From Burkholderia pyrrocinia (GTDB lineage Bacteria > Pseudomonadota > Gammaproteobacteria > Burkholderiales > Burkholderiaceae), in assembly GCF_022809715.1 (NCBI RefSeq), contig NZ_CP094459.1:1364001-1428000 (forward strand): DNA of 64,000 nucleotides, given 5' to 3'. Of this stretch, positions 45,721-53,169 are shown in pieces. The position numbers and the translations under genes are program-made. A model generated the notes under the pieces. It saw only the letters and a list, made by a program, of their open reading frames with translations, was not told where the DNA came from and did no database searches. Position 1 is the stretch's first letter, and each line of letters opens with the position of its first letter.

Positions 45721-46536
45721 ATGACTGTCCAGCACCGAAAAAAACGCGGCGAGCCGTTCGCGGCTTCGCTAGCCGCACTCGCGGTGCTCGCCGCGCTCTC
45801 CGCGTCGTCGCCCGTCCACGCGGCCGATCCGATTCATCCGGACCGTCAGTTGCAGAAGTTCATTAGCGACAGCTACGGCACGTGGCGCGCGGACCGCAAG
45901 GGCTGGCAGTCGGACGCAGGCGATTCCATCTATTCGCCGTGCGGCTCGCTGCGCGTTGCGACTGCCGACGGCCCGCGGTATCTGCTCGCGATGTGCGGCG
46001 AGACCGAAGCGGCCGTGCAGAACGGAATGCCGGGCATGGACAGCGACGCCACGCCGGGCACGGTCGATCTGTACGTGCTGCAGCCTTCGCCGGACGGCAA
46101 GCGGCTCGAAGCGATGTTGAAGAAGACGGACATCGCGTCCGGCACGCGCGGCGAGCCGGGCACGCCGAGCATCGAGCGGCTCGGGCCGCACCTGTTCGGT
46201 TTCGTCATCGGCGACGGCGACTCGCGACAAGGCTATACGCAACGTATCCGCTCGATCTGGCTGCCGTACGGCGATGCGCTGGTGCTTGCGGCGGCGCGCA
46301 TCAATGAGGCGCTCGACAATGCAGAGTCGAGCGAATGCGCGAATGCACCGGTGCGCTGCGAGGCGCTGCGCTTCGAGATCACGCCGGACCTGACCGGCAC
46401 CGGCGCCGTCTATCCGTTGATTGTGACCGAAACCGGCACGCGCGGCGATCGCGCGGTCCGGGCGCGCTATGTGGTGAAATTCGACGCGGCGCGTGGCCGC
46501 TATGTCGTGCCGAAGGCGGTGCGGGAAGGGTATTGA
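45721..46536 (+). CDS. Hypothetical secreted protein
   Basis: A 271-aa protein with a signal peptide (basic QHRKKRG, hydrophobic Ala/Leu core, cleavage after VHA). The mature region has four cysteines and begins with ADPIHPDRQLQKFISDSYGT. I do not recognise the fold or function. It follows the preceding secreted-protein gene by 56 bp in the same direction. A perfect hairpin shared with the convergent cdsA-like gene lies 11 bp beyond its stop. Confidence 0.68.
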   Translation: MTVQHRKKRGEPFAASLAALAVLAALSASSPVHAADPIHPDRQLQKFISDSYGTWRADRKGWQSDAGDSIYSPCGSLRVATADGPRYLLAMCGETEAAVQNGMPGMDSDATPGTVDLYVLQPSPDGKRLEAMLKKTDIASGTRGEPGTPSIERLGPHLFGFVIGDGDSRQGYTQRIRSIWLPYGDALVLAAARINEALDNAESSECANAPVRCEALRFEITPDLTGTGAVYPLIVTETGTRGDRAVRARYVVKFDAARGRYVVPKAVREGY

Positions 46537-46547
46537 GTGGTTGCAGC

Positions 46548-46568
46548 GCGACGCGAAGGCCGCGTCGC
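46548..46568. terminator. Bidirectional hairpin between convergent genes
   Basis: A perfect 8-bp stem GCGACGCG/CGCGTCGC with an AAGGC loop lies between the stops at 46536 and 46581. Confidence 0.55.
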
Positions 46569-46580
46569 ACCCTCCGCGCA

Positions 46581-47510
46581 TCACACGTACAGGTAACGCA
46601 CGAGGTGGAAGAACACCGGCGCGGCAAAACAGATCGAGTCGACGCGATCGAGCATCCCGCCGTGGCCCGCGATCATCGAGCCCCAGTCCTTCGTGCCGAG
46701 CGAGCGCTTGACGGCCGACAGCACGAGCCCGCCGACGAAACCCGCGATCACGATCGCGAGCGAGATCCCGAACGCCGCGCCGAAGCTGAACGGCGTCACG
46801 CGATACAGCGACGCGCCGCACAGCGTCGCGAGCAGACCGCCGCCGACGAAGCCTTCGACCGTCTTCGACGGCGACAGCTGCGGCGCGATCTTGCGGCGCC
46901 CGAACAGCTTGCCGACGACATACTGCAGCACGTCGCTGATCTGCACCACGACCAGGAAGAAGAACAGCAGCAGCGCGTTCTGCCCCGCGTAGCGCGGAAT
47001 GTCGAGGATCAGCACGGCCGGCGCGTGGCTCAGCCCGTACACGCACACCATCAACGCCCAGTTGATCTTCGCGTTGCGGCTCAGGAATTCGCGCGTGTCC
47101 TGCGTGAGCGCCGACACGAGCGACATCGCGAAGAACAGGTGCACGGGCACGAAGATCGAATACATCCCGTACCAGTTGATCCCGAGCAGCAGGTACTGCA
47201 CGGGGATCGCGACGAAGAACGCGATGAACAGCGTCGTGTGGTCGCTCGCGGTGGTCGGCGTGAGCGTGATGAATTCGCGCAGCGTCAGGTACGACAGCAG
47301 CGCGAACACGAGATACGTGACGTTGTTGCCGAGGCCGATCGCGATGGCCATGATCGCGATCATCGCCCACCACGCGCGGATGCGCTGGTTCAGGTTGACG
47401 ATGGTCGAGCTCGTGCCGCCGCTGCGCGCGCCGAGGATCGCACCGATCACGGTGGCGACGACGAGCACGCCCGTGACGCCCGCGACCAGTTCCCAGAAAA
47501 GAGTTCGCAT
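46581..47510 (-). CDS. Phosphatidate cytidylyltransferase (CdsA/YnbB-like)
   Basis: A 309-aa polytopic membrane enzyme of the CdsA family, which makes CDP-diacylglycerol from phosphatidate and CTP. The family signature appears near the C-terminus: SVKRSLGTKDWGSMIAGHGG leading to LDRVDSICFAAPVFF. KTVEGFVGG is the conserved cytoplasmic loop. Eight or so hydrophobic helices are evident. The start at 47510 follows GGATAT and gives family length. It lies 37 bp downstream of the acyltransferase gene and opposite a CDP-alcohol phosphatidyltransferase, as in the E. coli ynb cluster. It is therefore more likely a paralogue with a specialised product than the housekeeping CdsA. Confidence 0.9.
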   Translation of the reverse strand: MRTLFWELVAGVTGVLVVATVIGAILGARSGGTSSTIVNLNQRIRAWWAMIAIMAIAIGLGNNVTYLVFALLSYLTLREFITLTPTTASDHTTLFIAFFVAIPVQYLLLGINWYGMYSIFVPVHLFFAMSLVSALTQDTREFLSRNAKINWALMVCVYGLSHAPAVLILDIPRYAGQNALLLFFFLVVVQISDVLQYVVGKLFGRRKIAPQLSPSKTVEGFVGGGLLATLCGASLYRVTPFSFGAAFGISLAIVIAGFVGGLVLSAVKRSLGTKDWGSMIAGHGGMLDRVDSICFAAPVFFHLVRYLYV

Positions 47511-47547
47511 GGGGATATCCGGAAAAAGGGAGAGGAGGGCGCCGCGT

Positions 47548-48177
47548 TCAGCCCGCGGGCCGCTGCGGCGCGAGCGCGACGATCGCGTCGCGCATGCGGG
47601 CGAGGAACGTCGGCTTGTCTTCCTGGTCGCCGAGCGCATCGTTCGCGCCGAAATGCACCTTGCAGATCAGAGGCACAGGCCAGATCGCGCCCTTCGGCAT
47701 GATGCGCTGCAGGTTCTCGAGGTAGACGGGCGCGAGTGCGACGTTCGGGAACTCGGTCGCGAGATGGAACAGCCCGCTCTTGAACGGCTGCGGCAGCACG
47801 TCGGCGCCGCGCGTGCCTTCCGGGAAGATGATGATCGAGTGCCCTTGCCGCAGCGCGTCGCGCACCGGTTCGAGCGGGTCGCCGCCGGATTCGCGGTGAC
47901 GGTCGATCAGCACCACGTTCAGCAGCTTCTGCGCGATGTGGCGCTTCATGTCGCTGCTGTCCCAGTAGTCGCGCGCGGCGACCGGCCGCACGACCGCGCG
48001 CACGTCGCGCGGCAGCGCGGCGAGGATCGCGAGCGTGTCGATGTGGCTCGTGTGGTTCGAGAAATAGATCTTCTGCGTCGGGGACGGCGGCGCCTGATGC
48101 CAGACCGGATACGCGCCGGCGACGAGCCGCACGATGGACAGCAGGAAATCGCGCTGCCAGACGTTGACGATGTTCAT
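47548..48177 (-). CDS. 1-acyl-glycerol-3-phosphate acyltransferase family protein
   Basis: A 209-aa PlsC-like acyltransferase with the catalytic NHTSHID motif (HX4D) and the substrate-binding FPEGTRG motif. VYLENLQRIMPKG corresponds to motif IV. It transfers an acyl chain to a lysophosphatidic or related acceptor at the inner membrane. The start at 48177 has AGGAGG upstream; an earlier ATG at 48201 is possible. It precedes the cdsA-like gene, so the pair could generate phosphatidate and then its CDP-activated form. It is divergent from the CDP-alcohol phosphatidyltransferase gene. Confidence 0.9.
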   Translation of the reverse strand: MNIVNVWQRDFLLSIVRLVAGAYPVWHQAPPSPTQKIYFSNHTSHIDTLAILAALPRDVRAVVRPVAARDYWDSSDMKRHIAQKLLNVVLIDRHRESGGDPLEPVRDALRQGHSIIIFPEGTRGADVLPQPFKSGLFHLATEFPNVALAPVYLENLQRIMPKGAIWPVPLICKVHFGANDALGDQEDKPTFLARMRDAIVALAPQRPAG

Positions 48178-48639
48178 CGGCGCGGTGCCTCCTGCCTGCA
48201 TGCCCGGCCGCAGATGCGGCGGACGGGATCCCGGAATGCCGGCGCGGCAGGATGCGCGCCGGACGGCCTTTGTTTAAATTTTTTCAAGTTCGTGGCTGCC
48301 TGTCGCAGGTCCGCGATAATCGGACGGTTCGCCGTCACACCACGTTGCGTAGCGGCGAATGTGCCGGTCGGCGGCGTGATGATCGGCTGTTGCACGAGCG
48401 CCCGTTTGCAGTTCGAATGGATCTTCGCTGCGATCGGGCCAGCGGATTATCGCGAGTTTCCGTCAAAAACGCCAGATTGGCGCCGCGCGGGCGGGCCGGG
48501 CGCATGCTTGACGCAGCGGTGCTGCTCGGCGACGATGGGGGCCGTCCATTGAAGGCCGACGAAGGCCGTTTCGCCGCCCGGGGTATGGCGGCGGGAAGCG
48601 TGTCCGACTGTGCCGCGCGAAAAATACGAATACGAAACG
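48178..48639. promoter_or_regulatory. Divergent promoter region of the lipid cluster
   Basis: 462 bp between the divergently transcribed acyltransferase and CDP-alcohol phosphatidyltransferase genes. An AT-rich stretch (GTTTAAATTTTTTCAAG, about 48270-48287) stands out. There is no credible gene, and no promoter boxes can be assigned confidently. Confidence 0.45.
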
Positions 48640-49245
48640 ATGAGCCTCTACGCACTCAAACCCAAATTCCAGGACCGTCTGCGCCCGTTCGCGAATTCGC
48701 TCGCCGAACGTGGCGTCACCGCCAACCAGGTCACGCTGTTCGCGGCCGGCGGCTCGATCGTCGTCGGTGCGCTCGCCGGGCTCGGCGTATTCGCCCGCGT
48801 GCTGTTCCTGCTGATTCCGCTGTGGTTGTTCGCACGGATGGCGCTCAACGCGATCGACGGCATGCTCGCACGCGAACACGGGCAGAAGAGCACGCTCGGC
48901 GCATACCTGAACGAGCTGGGCGACGTCGTGTCCGACGTCGCGCTCGTGCTGCCGTTCCTCGCCATTTCCGCGTTCGCTCCGGCGGACGTCTGGCTGTTCG
49001 CGCTGACGGCGGTGATCGTCGAATGCGCGGGGCTGATCGGGCCGCTCGTCGGCGCCACGCGCCGCTACGACGGCCCGTTCGGCAAGAGCGACCGCGCGCT
49101 GGCCCTCGGCGCATTCGCGCTGTGGATCGGCTTCGGCCTGCCGGTCGGCAGCATCGCCGCGTGGCTGTGGCGCCTGCTGATCGTGCTGTCGATCGTGACG
49201 GTGGTGCGGCGCGTGCAGGCCGGCATCGCCGAAAAGGGCGGTTGA
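48640..49245 (+). CDS. CDP-alcohol phosphatidyltransferase (YnbA-like)
   Basis: A 201-aa inner-membrane enzyme that would transfer a phosphatidyl group from CDP-diacylglycerol to an alcohol. The family motif appears as NAIDGMLAREHGQKSTLG followed by AYLNELGD. The first and third of the four conserved aspartates are asparagines, a variation that I recall E. coli YnbA also showing. Several hydrophobic helices follow. It is the first gene of the plus-strand lipid unit. The ATG at 48640 is preferred; an in-frame GTG at 48610 has a slightly better upstream sequence, so the start is uncertain. The acceptor alcohol is unknown. Confidence 0.85.
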   Translation: MSLYALKPKFQDRLRPFANSLAERGVTANQVTLFAAGGSIVVGALAGLGVFARVLFLLIPLWLFARMALNAIDGMLAREHGQKSTLGAYLNELGDVVSDVALVLPFLAISAFAPADVWLFALTAVIVECAGLIGPLVGATRRYDGPFGKSDRALALGAFALWIGFGLPVGSIAAWLWRLLIVLSIVTVVRRVQAGIAEKGG

Positions 49246-49304
49246 CCTACGAGGCGCCGGAGGGCGGCGCCACATGATTCGAATAACGAAACGAGAGAGA
49301 TCAC

Positions 49305-51074
49305 ATGAGCGCACGCACGGCCCGCGAGGCCGACTTCATCACGCACGACGGCGAAACGCTGTTCTATCGTCACTGGCCCGCGACGGGCCCGCGCTGCCGC
49401 GGCGCAATCGTGCTGCTGCATCGCGGCCACGAGCATTCGGCGCGCGTCGCGCATCTCGTCGACGAGCTCGACCTGCCGGATTTCGCGTTTTTCGCATGGG
49501 ACGCGCGCGGCCACGGCCGCTCGCCCGGCGCGCGCGGCTACAGCCCGAGCGCGGCCGCATCGGTGCGCGACCTGCAGACCTTCGTCGAGCATATCCGCGA
49601 CACGCACGGCATCGCGATCGAGGACATGGCCGTGGTCGGGCAGAGCGTCGGCGCCGTGCTCGCAGCCACCTGGGCGCACGACTACGCGCCGCCGATCCGC
49701 TGCCTCGTCGTCGCGTCGCCGGCGTTCCACATCAAGCTCTACGTGCCGTTCGCGCGGCCGGGCCTGCGGCTGATGCACAAGCTGCGCGGGTTGTTCTACG
49801 TGAACAGCTACGTGAAGCCGAAATTCCTCACGCACGATCCCGAGCGGATCGCGAGCTACGCGTCCGATCCGCTGATCACGCGGCCGATCGCGGTCAACAT
49901 GCTGCTCGACCTGCACGACACCGCGCAGCGGATCGTCGCCGACGCGGCCGCGATCACCGTGCCGACGCAACTGCTGATCTCGGGCGCCGACTGGGTCGTG
50001 CATCGCGGCCCGCAGGATCGCTTCTTCGAACGGCTCGGCTCGGCGCGCAAGGAGCGCATCGTGCTGCCGGGCTTCTATCACGACACGCTCGGCGAGCGCG
50101 ACCGCGCCCAGGCGCTCGCGCCGCTGCGCGCGTTCGTGCTGCGCGAGTTCGATGCACCGAGCCCGCGCGTGTCGCTCGCCGACGCCGACCGGCGCGGCGC
50201 GTTCCACGACGAATACGCGGCGCTCGGCCGGCCGCCCGCGAACGTGTTCGCGCGTGCGTACTGGGCGCTCACGCGCGCCAGCCTGAAAGCGGGCGGCGCG
50301 CTGTCGGACGGCATCGCGCTCGGGCTGCGGCTCGGTTTCGATTCGGGCTCGACGCTCGATTACGTGTACCGCAACCGCGCGCAAGGGCGGCTCGGCGTCG
50401 GCGCGCTGGTCGATCGCACGTATCTCGATTCGCCGGGCTGGGTCGGCATCCGCCAGCGCAAGGTGCATCTGCAGGAGCTGATCGGCGCGGCGATCGGCCG
50501 CTTGCGCGGCCACGGCACGCCGGTGCGGATCGTCGACATCGCGGCCGGGCACGGGCGCTACGTGCTCGACGCGATCGCGACGGCCGCCGAGCGCGACGGC
50601 GCGGCGCCCGACGACATCACGCTGCGCGACTACAGCCCGCCGAACGTCGAGGCCGGGCGCGTGCTGATCGCGCAGCGCGGGCTCGAGCCGATCGCGCGCT
50701 TCGAGCGCGGCGACGCGTTCGACGAGACGTCGCTCGCGACGCTCGAGCCGCGTCCGACGCTCGCGATCGTGTCGGGTCTCTATGAACTGTTCGGCGAAAA
50801 CGCGCTGATCGAACGTTCGCTGCGCGGGCTCGCGCAGGCCGTGCCGCCGGGCGGCTATCTCGTCTATACGGGGCAGCCGTGGCATCCGCAGCTCGAATTC
50901 ATTGCACGTGCGCTGAACAATCACCGCGGCGAGGCGACTTGGGTGATGCGCCGCCGCTCGCAGGCGGAGATGGACGAACTCGTCGCGCGCGCGGGCTTCC
51001 GCAAGCTCGACCAGCGGATCGACGAGATGGGCATCTTCACGGTCAGCCTCGCGCAGCGGGTCGACGCGTCATGA
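49305..51074 (+). CDS. Bifunctional alpha/beta hydrolase-methyltransferase (YnbC-like)
   Basis: A 589-aa two-domain cytosolic protein. The N-terminal half (about 1-300) is a monoglyceride-lipase-like alpha/beta hydrolase with nucleophile elbow VVGQSVGAV and a histidine in GFYHDTLGE. The C-terminal half (about 355-589) is a class I SAM-dependent methyltransferase with motif I VRIVDIAAGHGRYVLD. The size and domain pairing match E. coli YnbC (about 585 aa). It may trim an acyl group and methylate a head group, but neither substrate is known. Its stop overlaps the next start (ATGA), showing translational coupling. Confidence 0.87.
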   Translation: MSARTAREADFITHDGETLFYRHWPATGPRCRGAIVLLHRGHEHSARVAHLVDELDLPDFAFFAWDARGHGRSPGARGYSPSAAASVRDLQTFVEHIRDTHGIAIEDMAVVGQSVGAVLAATWAHDYAPPIRCLVVASPAFHIKLYVPFARPGLRLMHKLRGLFYVNSYVKPKFLTHDPERIASYASDPLITRPIAVNMLLDLHDTAQRIVADAAAITVPTQLLISGADWVVHRGPQDRFFERLGSARKERIVLPGFYHDTLGERDRAQALAPLRAFVLREFDAPSPRVSLADADRRGAFHDEYAALGRPPANVFARAYWALTRASLKAGGALSDGIALGLRLGFDSGSTLDYVYRNRAQGRLGVGALVDRTYLDSPGWVGIRQRKVHLQELIGAAIGRLRGHGTPVRIVDIAAGHGRYVLDAIATAAERDGAAPDDITLRDYSPPNVEAGRVLIAQRGLEPIARFERGDAFDETSLATLEPRPTLAIVSGLYELFGENALIERSLRGLAQAVPPGGYLVYTGQPWHPQLEFIARALNNHRGEATWVMRRRSQAEMDELVARAGFRKLDQRIDEMGIFTVSLAQRVDAS

Positions 51075-52471
51075 GCGCGCTCGGCGGCGGTGCGAGCGGC
51101 GTCGCCGAGCCGGCGGCCGGCGCGCGCGACGCATCGTTCGCGCTGCGCTTCGGCTGGCTCGCGGCGATGGGCGCCGTGTTCTTCTCGACGTACGGCTTCG
51201 CGAACTGGCTCGCCGCGCACCGCGCGGCGGTGCCGACGTTCGCGTTCGGCTGGGAGCACGCGATCCCGTTCGTGCCGTGGACGATCGTGCCGTACTGGTC
51301 GATCGATCTTCTGTATGCGCTGTCGTTCTTCTTCTGGACGCGCCGCGACGATCTGCTCGATCACGTGAAGCGCTTGCTCACCGTGCAACTGGTGTCGGTC
51401 GCGTGCTTCATCGCGTGGCCGCTGCGCTTCGGTTTCGAGCGGCCCGAGCCGGGCGGCGCGGCCGGCGCGCTGTTCACGCTGCTGATGGGGTTCGACAAGC
51501 CGTTCAACCAGGCGCCGTCGCTGCACATCGGGTTGCTCGTCGTGCTGTGGGCCGTCTATGCGAAGCATCTGCACGGCACGGTCGCGCGCGTCGTGCTGCA
51601 TCTGTGGTTCGCGGCGATCGGCGTGTCGGTGCTGACGACCTACCAGCATCACGCGATCGACGTGCCGACCGGCGCGGCCGTCGGCTGTCTCGCGCTGTTC
51701 CTGTTTCCGCTGCGCGATGCCGCGGGCCGGCTGCCGGGCGCCGATGCGTCGCCGGGCGCGGTGGGCCGCGCGCTCGCGCGTCGTTATGCGCTCGGCGCGG
51801 CGCTGGTCGCGCTCGTGGCGCTGTGGTGCGTGCCGCGTGCGCCGGGCTGGGCGCTGGCGGCGGGGTGGGTCGCGCTGGCGCTCGCGTGCGTCGCGTGGCT
51901 CTACCGGCGCGGCGCGCCCGGCGCCTTTCAGAAGGATGCGCACGGGCGTTTCCCGGTCTTCATCCGCTGGCTGCTCGCGCCGACGATCGCCGGCGCGTTC
52001 GTCAATTCGCGGCTGTGGACGTTCCGGCAGCCGGCGCCGGTGCGGATCGACGAACGCGTGTCGATCGGCCGCACGCCGACGACGCGCGACGTGCGACGCC
52101 ACGGCTTCACGGCGCTGGTCGACCTGACCGCCGAGATGCCGCGCTGGGCGGCGGCCGATGCGTCGCTCGCATATGCGGCCGTGCCGCAGCTCGATCTTGT
52201 CGCGCCGACGGCCACGCAGCTCGCGCAGGCAGTCGCGGCGCTCGAGCGCCTGCACGGCGAAGGTCGTGACGTGCTGGTCTGCTGCGCGCTCGGCTATGGG
52301 CGCAGCGTGCTGTGTGCGGCTGCGTGGCTCGCCGCGCGGCGCGGGCTCGGCGATGCGCGCGACGCGCTTGCCGCGGTGCGCGCGGTGCGGCCGCACGCGG
52401 TGTGGTCGGACGACGGCGTGGCCGTACTGCAGCACTGGATCGATCGCCGTCGCAGCGCGGGAGGCGTGTGA
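51071..52471 (+). CDS. PAP2 / dual-specificity phosphatase fusion (YnbD-like)
   Basis: A 466-aa membrane protein. The N-terminal part has several helices and PAP2-type motifs: FERPEP, QAPSLHIG (PSLH in place of PSGH) and TYQHHAIDVPTG (HX3D). The C-terminal part (about 345-466) is a dual-specificity phosphatase domain with the CX5R active site VCCALGYGRS. It would remove phosphate from a lipid or head-group intermediate on the membrane. The architecture and length resemble E. coli YnbD. It is coupled to the preceding gene by an ATGA overlap and to the next by TGATG. Confidence 0.87.
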   Translation: MSALGGGASGVAEPAAGARDASFALRFGWLAAMGAVFFSTYGFANWLAAHRAAVPTFAFGWEHAIPFVPWTIVPYWSIDLLYALSFFFWTRRDDLLDHVKRLLTVQLVSVACFIAWPLRFGFERPEPGGAAGALFTLLMGFDKPFNQAPSLHIGLLVVLWAVYAKHLHGTVARVVLHLWFAAIGVSVLTTYQHHAIDVPTGAAVGCLALFLFPLRDAAGRLPGADASPGAVGRALARRYALGAALVALVALWCVPRAPGWALAAGWVALALACVAWLYRRGAPGAFQKDAHGRFPVFIRWLLAPTIAGAFVNSRLWTFRQPAPVRIDERVSIGRTPTTRDVRRHGFTALVDLTAEMPRWAAADASLAYAAVPQLDLVAPTATQLAQAVAALERLHGEGRDVLVCCALGYGRSVLCAAAWLAARRGLGDARDALAAVRAVRPHAVWSDDGVAVLQHWIDRRRSAGGV

Positions 52472-52923
52472 TGCGCGATCCGTCCGCTCCATTTCGGATT
52501 GCCGCCGCGCGCGGCGCGCTCGATGCGGGCGCGTGGGCGATCGCGGCTGCGCTGGCCGCGGCCGGCGCGGGCTGGTGGATTGCATCGGGCTGGGCGCCGG
52601 CGACGATCGCGCGCGTGCTGCTGGCCGTCGTCAGTACGGGGTCGGGGATCGCGGCGCTGTGGTACGCGGTGCGCATCGAGATCGACCGCCGGCTGTTCGC
52701 CGCGTTGGCGCGCGCGGCGGCGGGCGATGCGTTGGTCGACGACGGGCTCGCGGCGCTCGACCGCGCGCTCGCCGATCTCGGCTGGATCGACGCAGCGAAG
52801 GCCGGGCGCGCGCTCGACGCACGCGTGCGCGGCGCGATCGGGCTGTGCCGGGCCGGTGTGCTCGTCGCGGTCGTGCAGTGGGTTGTGGTCGGGCTCGCGA
52901 TCGCGATGCCGCAGGTCGGCTAG
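52471..52923 (+). CDS. Hypothetical inner-membrane protein of the lipid cluster
   Basis: A 150-aa protein with three hydrophobic segments (about 20-42, 46-66 and 125-147). A soluble loop between the second and third is rich in Ala, Asp and Arg (ALDRALADLGWIDAAKAGRA). No catalytic motif is visible and I know no named family. It starts 1 bp inside the preceding stop codon, so it is translated with the YnbD-like protein and probably assists the pathway as a scaffold or transport component. It has no counterpart that I recall in the E. coli ynb operon. Confidence 0.8.
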   Translation: MRDPSAPFRIAAARGALDAGAWAIAAALAAAGAGWWIASGWAPATIARVLLAVVSTGSGIAALWYAVRIEIDRRLFAALARAAAGDALVDDGLAALDRALADLGWIDAAKAGRALDARVRGAIGLCRAGVLVAVVQWVVVGLAIAMPQVG

Positions 52924-53169
52924 CGGTTTGCTGGTACGGTTTTTTCGAGAAAATATAGCCGTGCGGGAACATTTTTCTTAATACACGGCTGTAAATAGGC
53001 AATATTTGCCACTGGTGCATCAGAGACTCCTTCGTCCGCCGAAGGGGGCGCGTAGTAATTTCCGATTCAACGAACCATACTTTTGCCTTTCTATGGAATT
53101 CATATGAAAGGCATTTATAATCTTCGCTCGGCAGAAATCCCGCCTTAATAACAACCGAGGGCATGCTGC
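52924..53169 (+). promoter_or_regulatory. Regulatory region of the T6SS vgrG module
   Basis: AT-richer than the upstream genes. A TATAAT -10-like box (53116-53121) lies 48 bp before vgrG with no clear -35. The expected -35 zone is covered by the inverted repeat GCCTTTC-N14-GAAAGGC (53085-53112) with a central GAATTC. Another inverted repeat, AGCCGTG/CACGGCT, is at 52957-52963 and 52984-52990. This suggests activator- or repressor-dependent expression. Confidence 0.5.
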
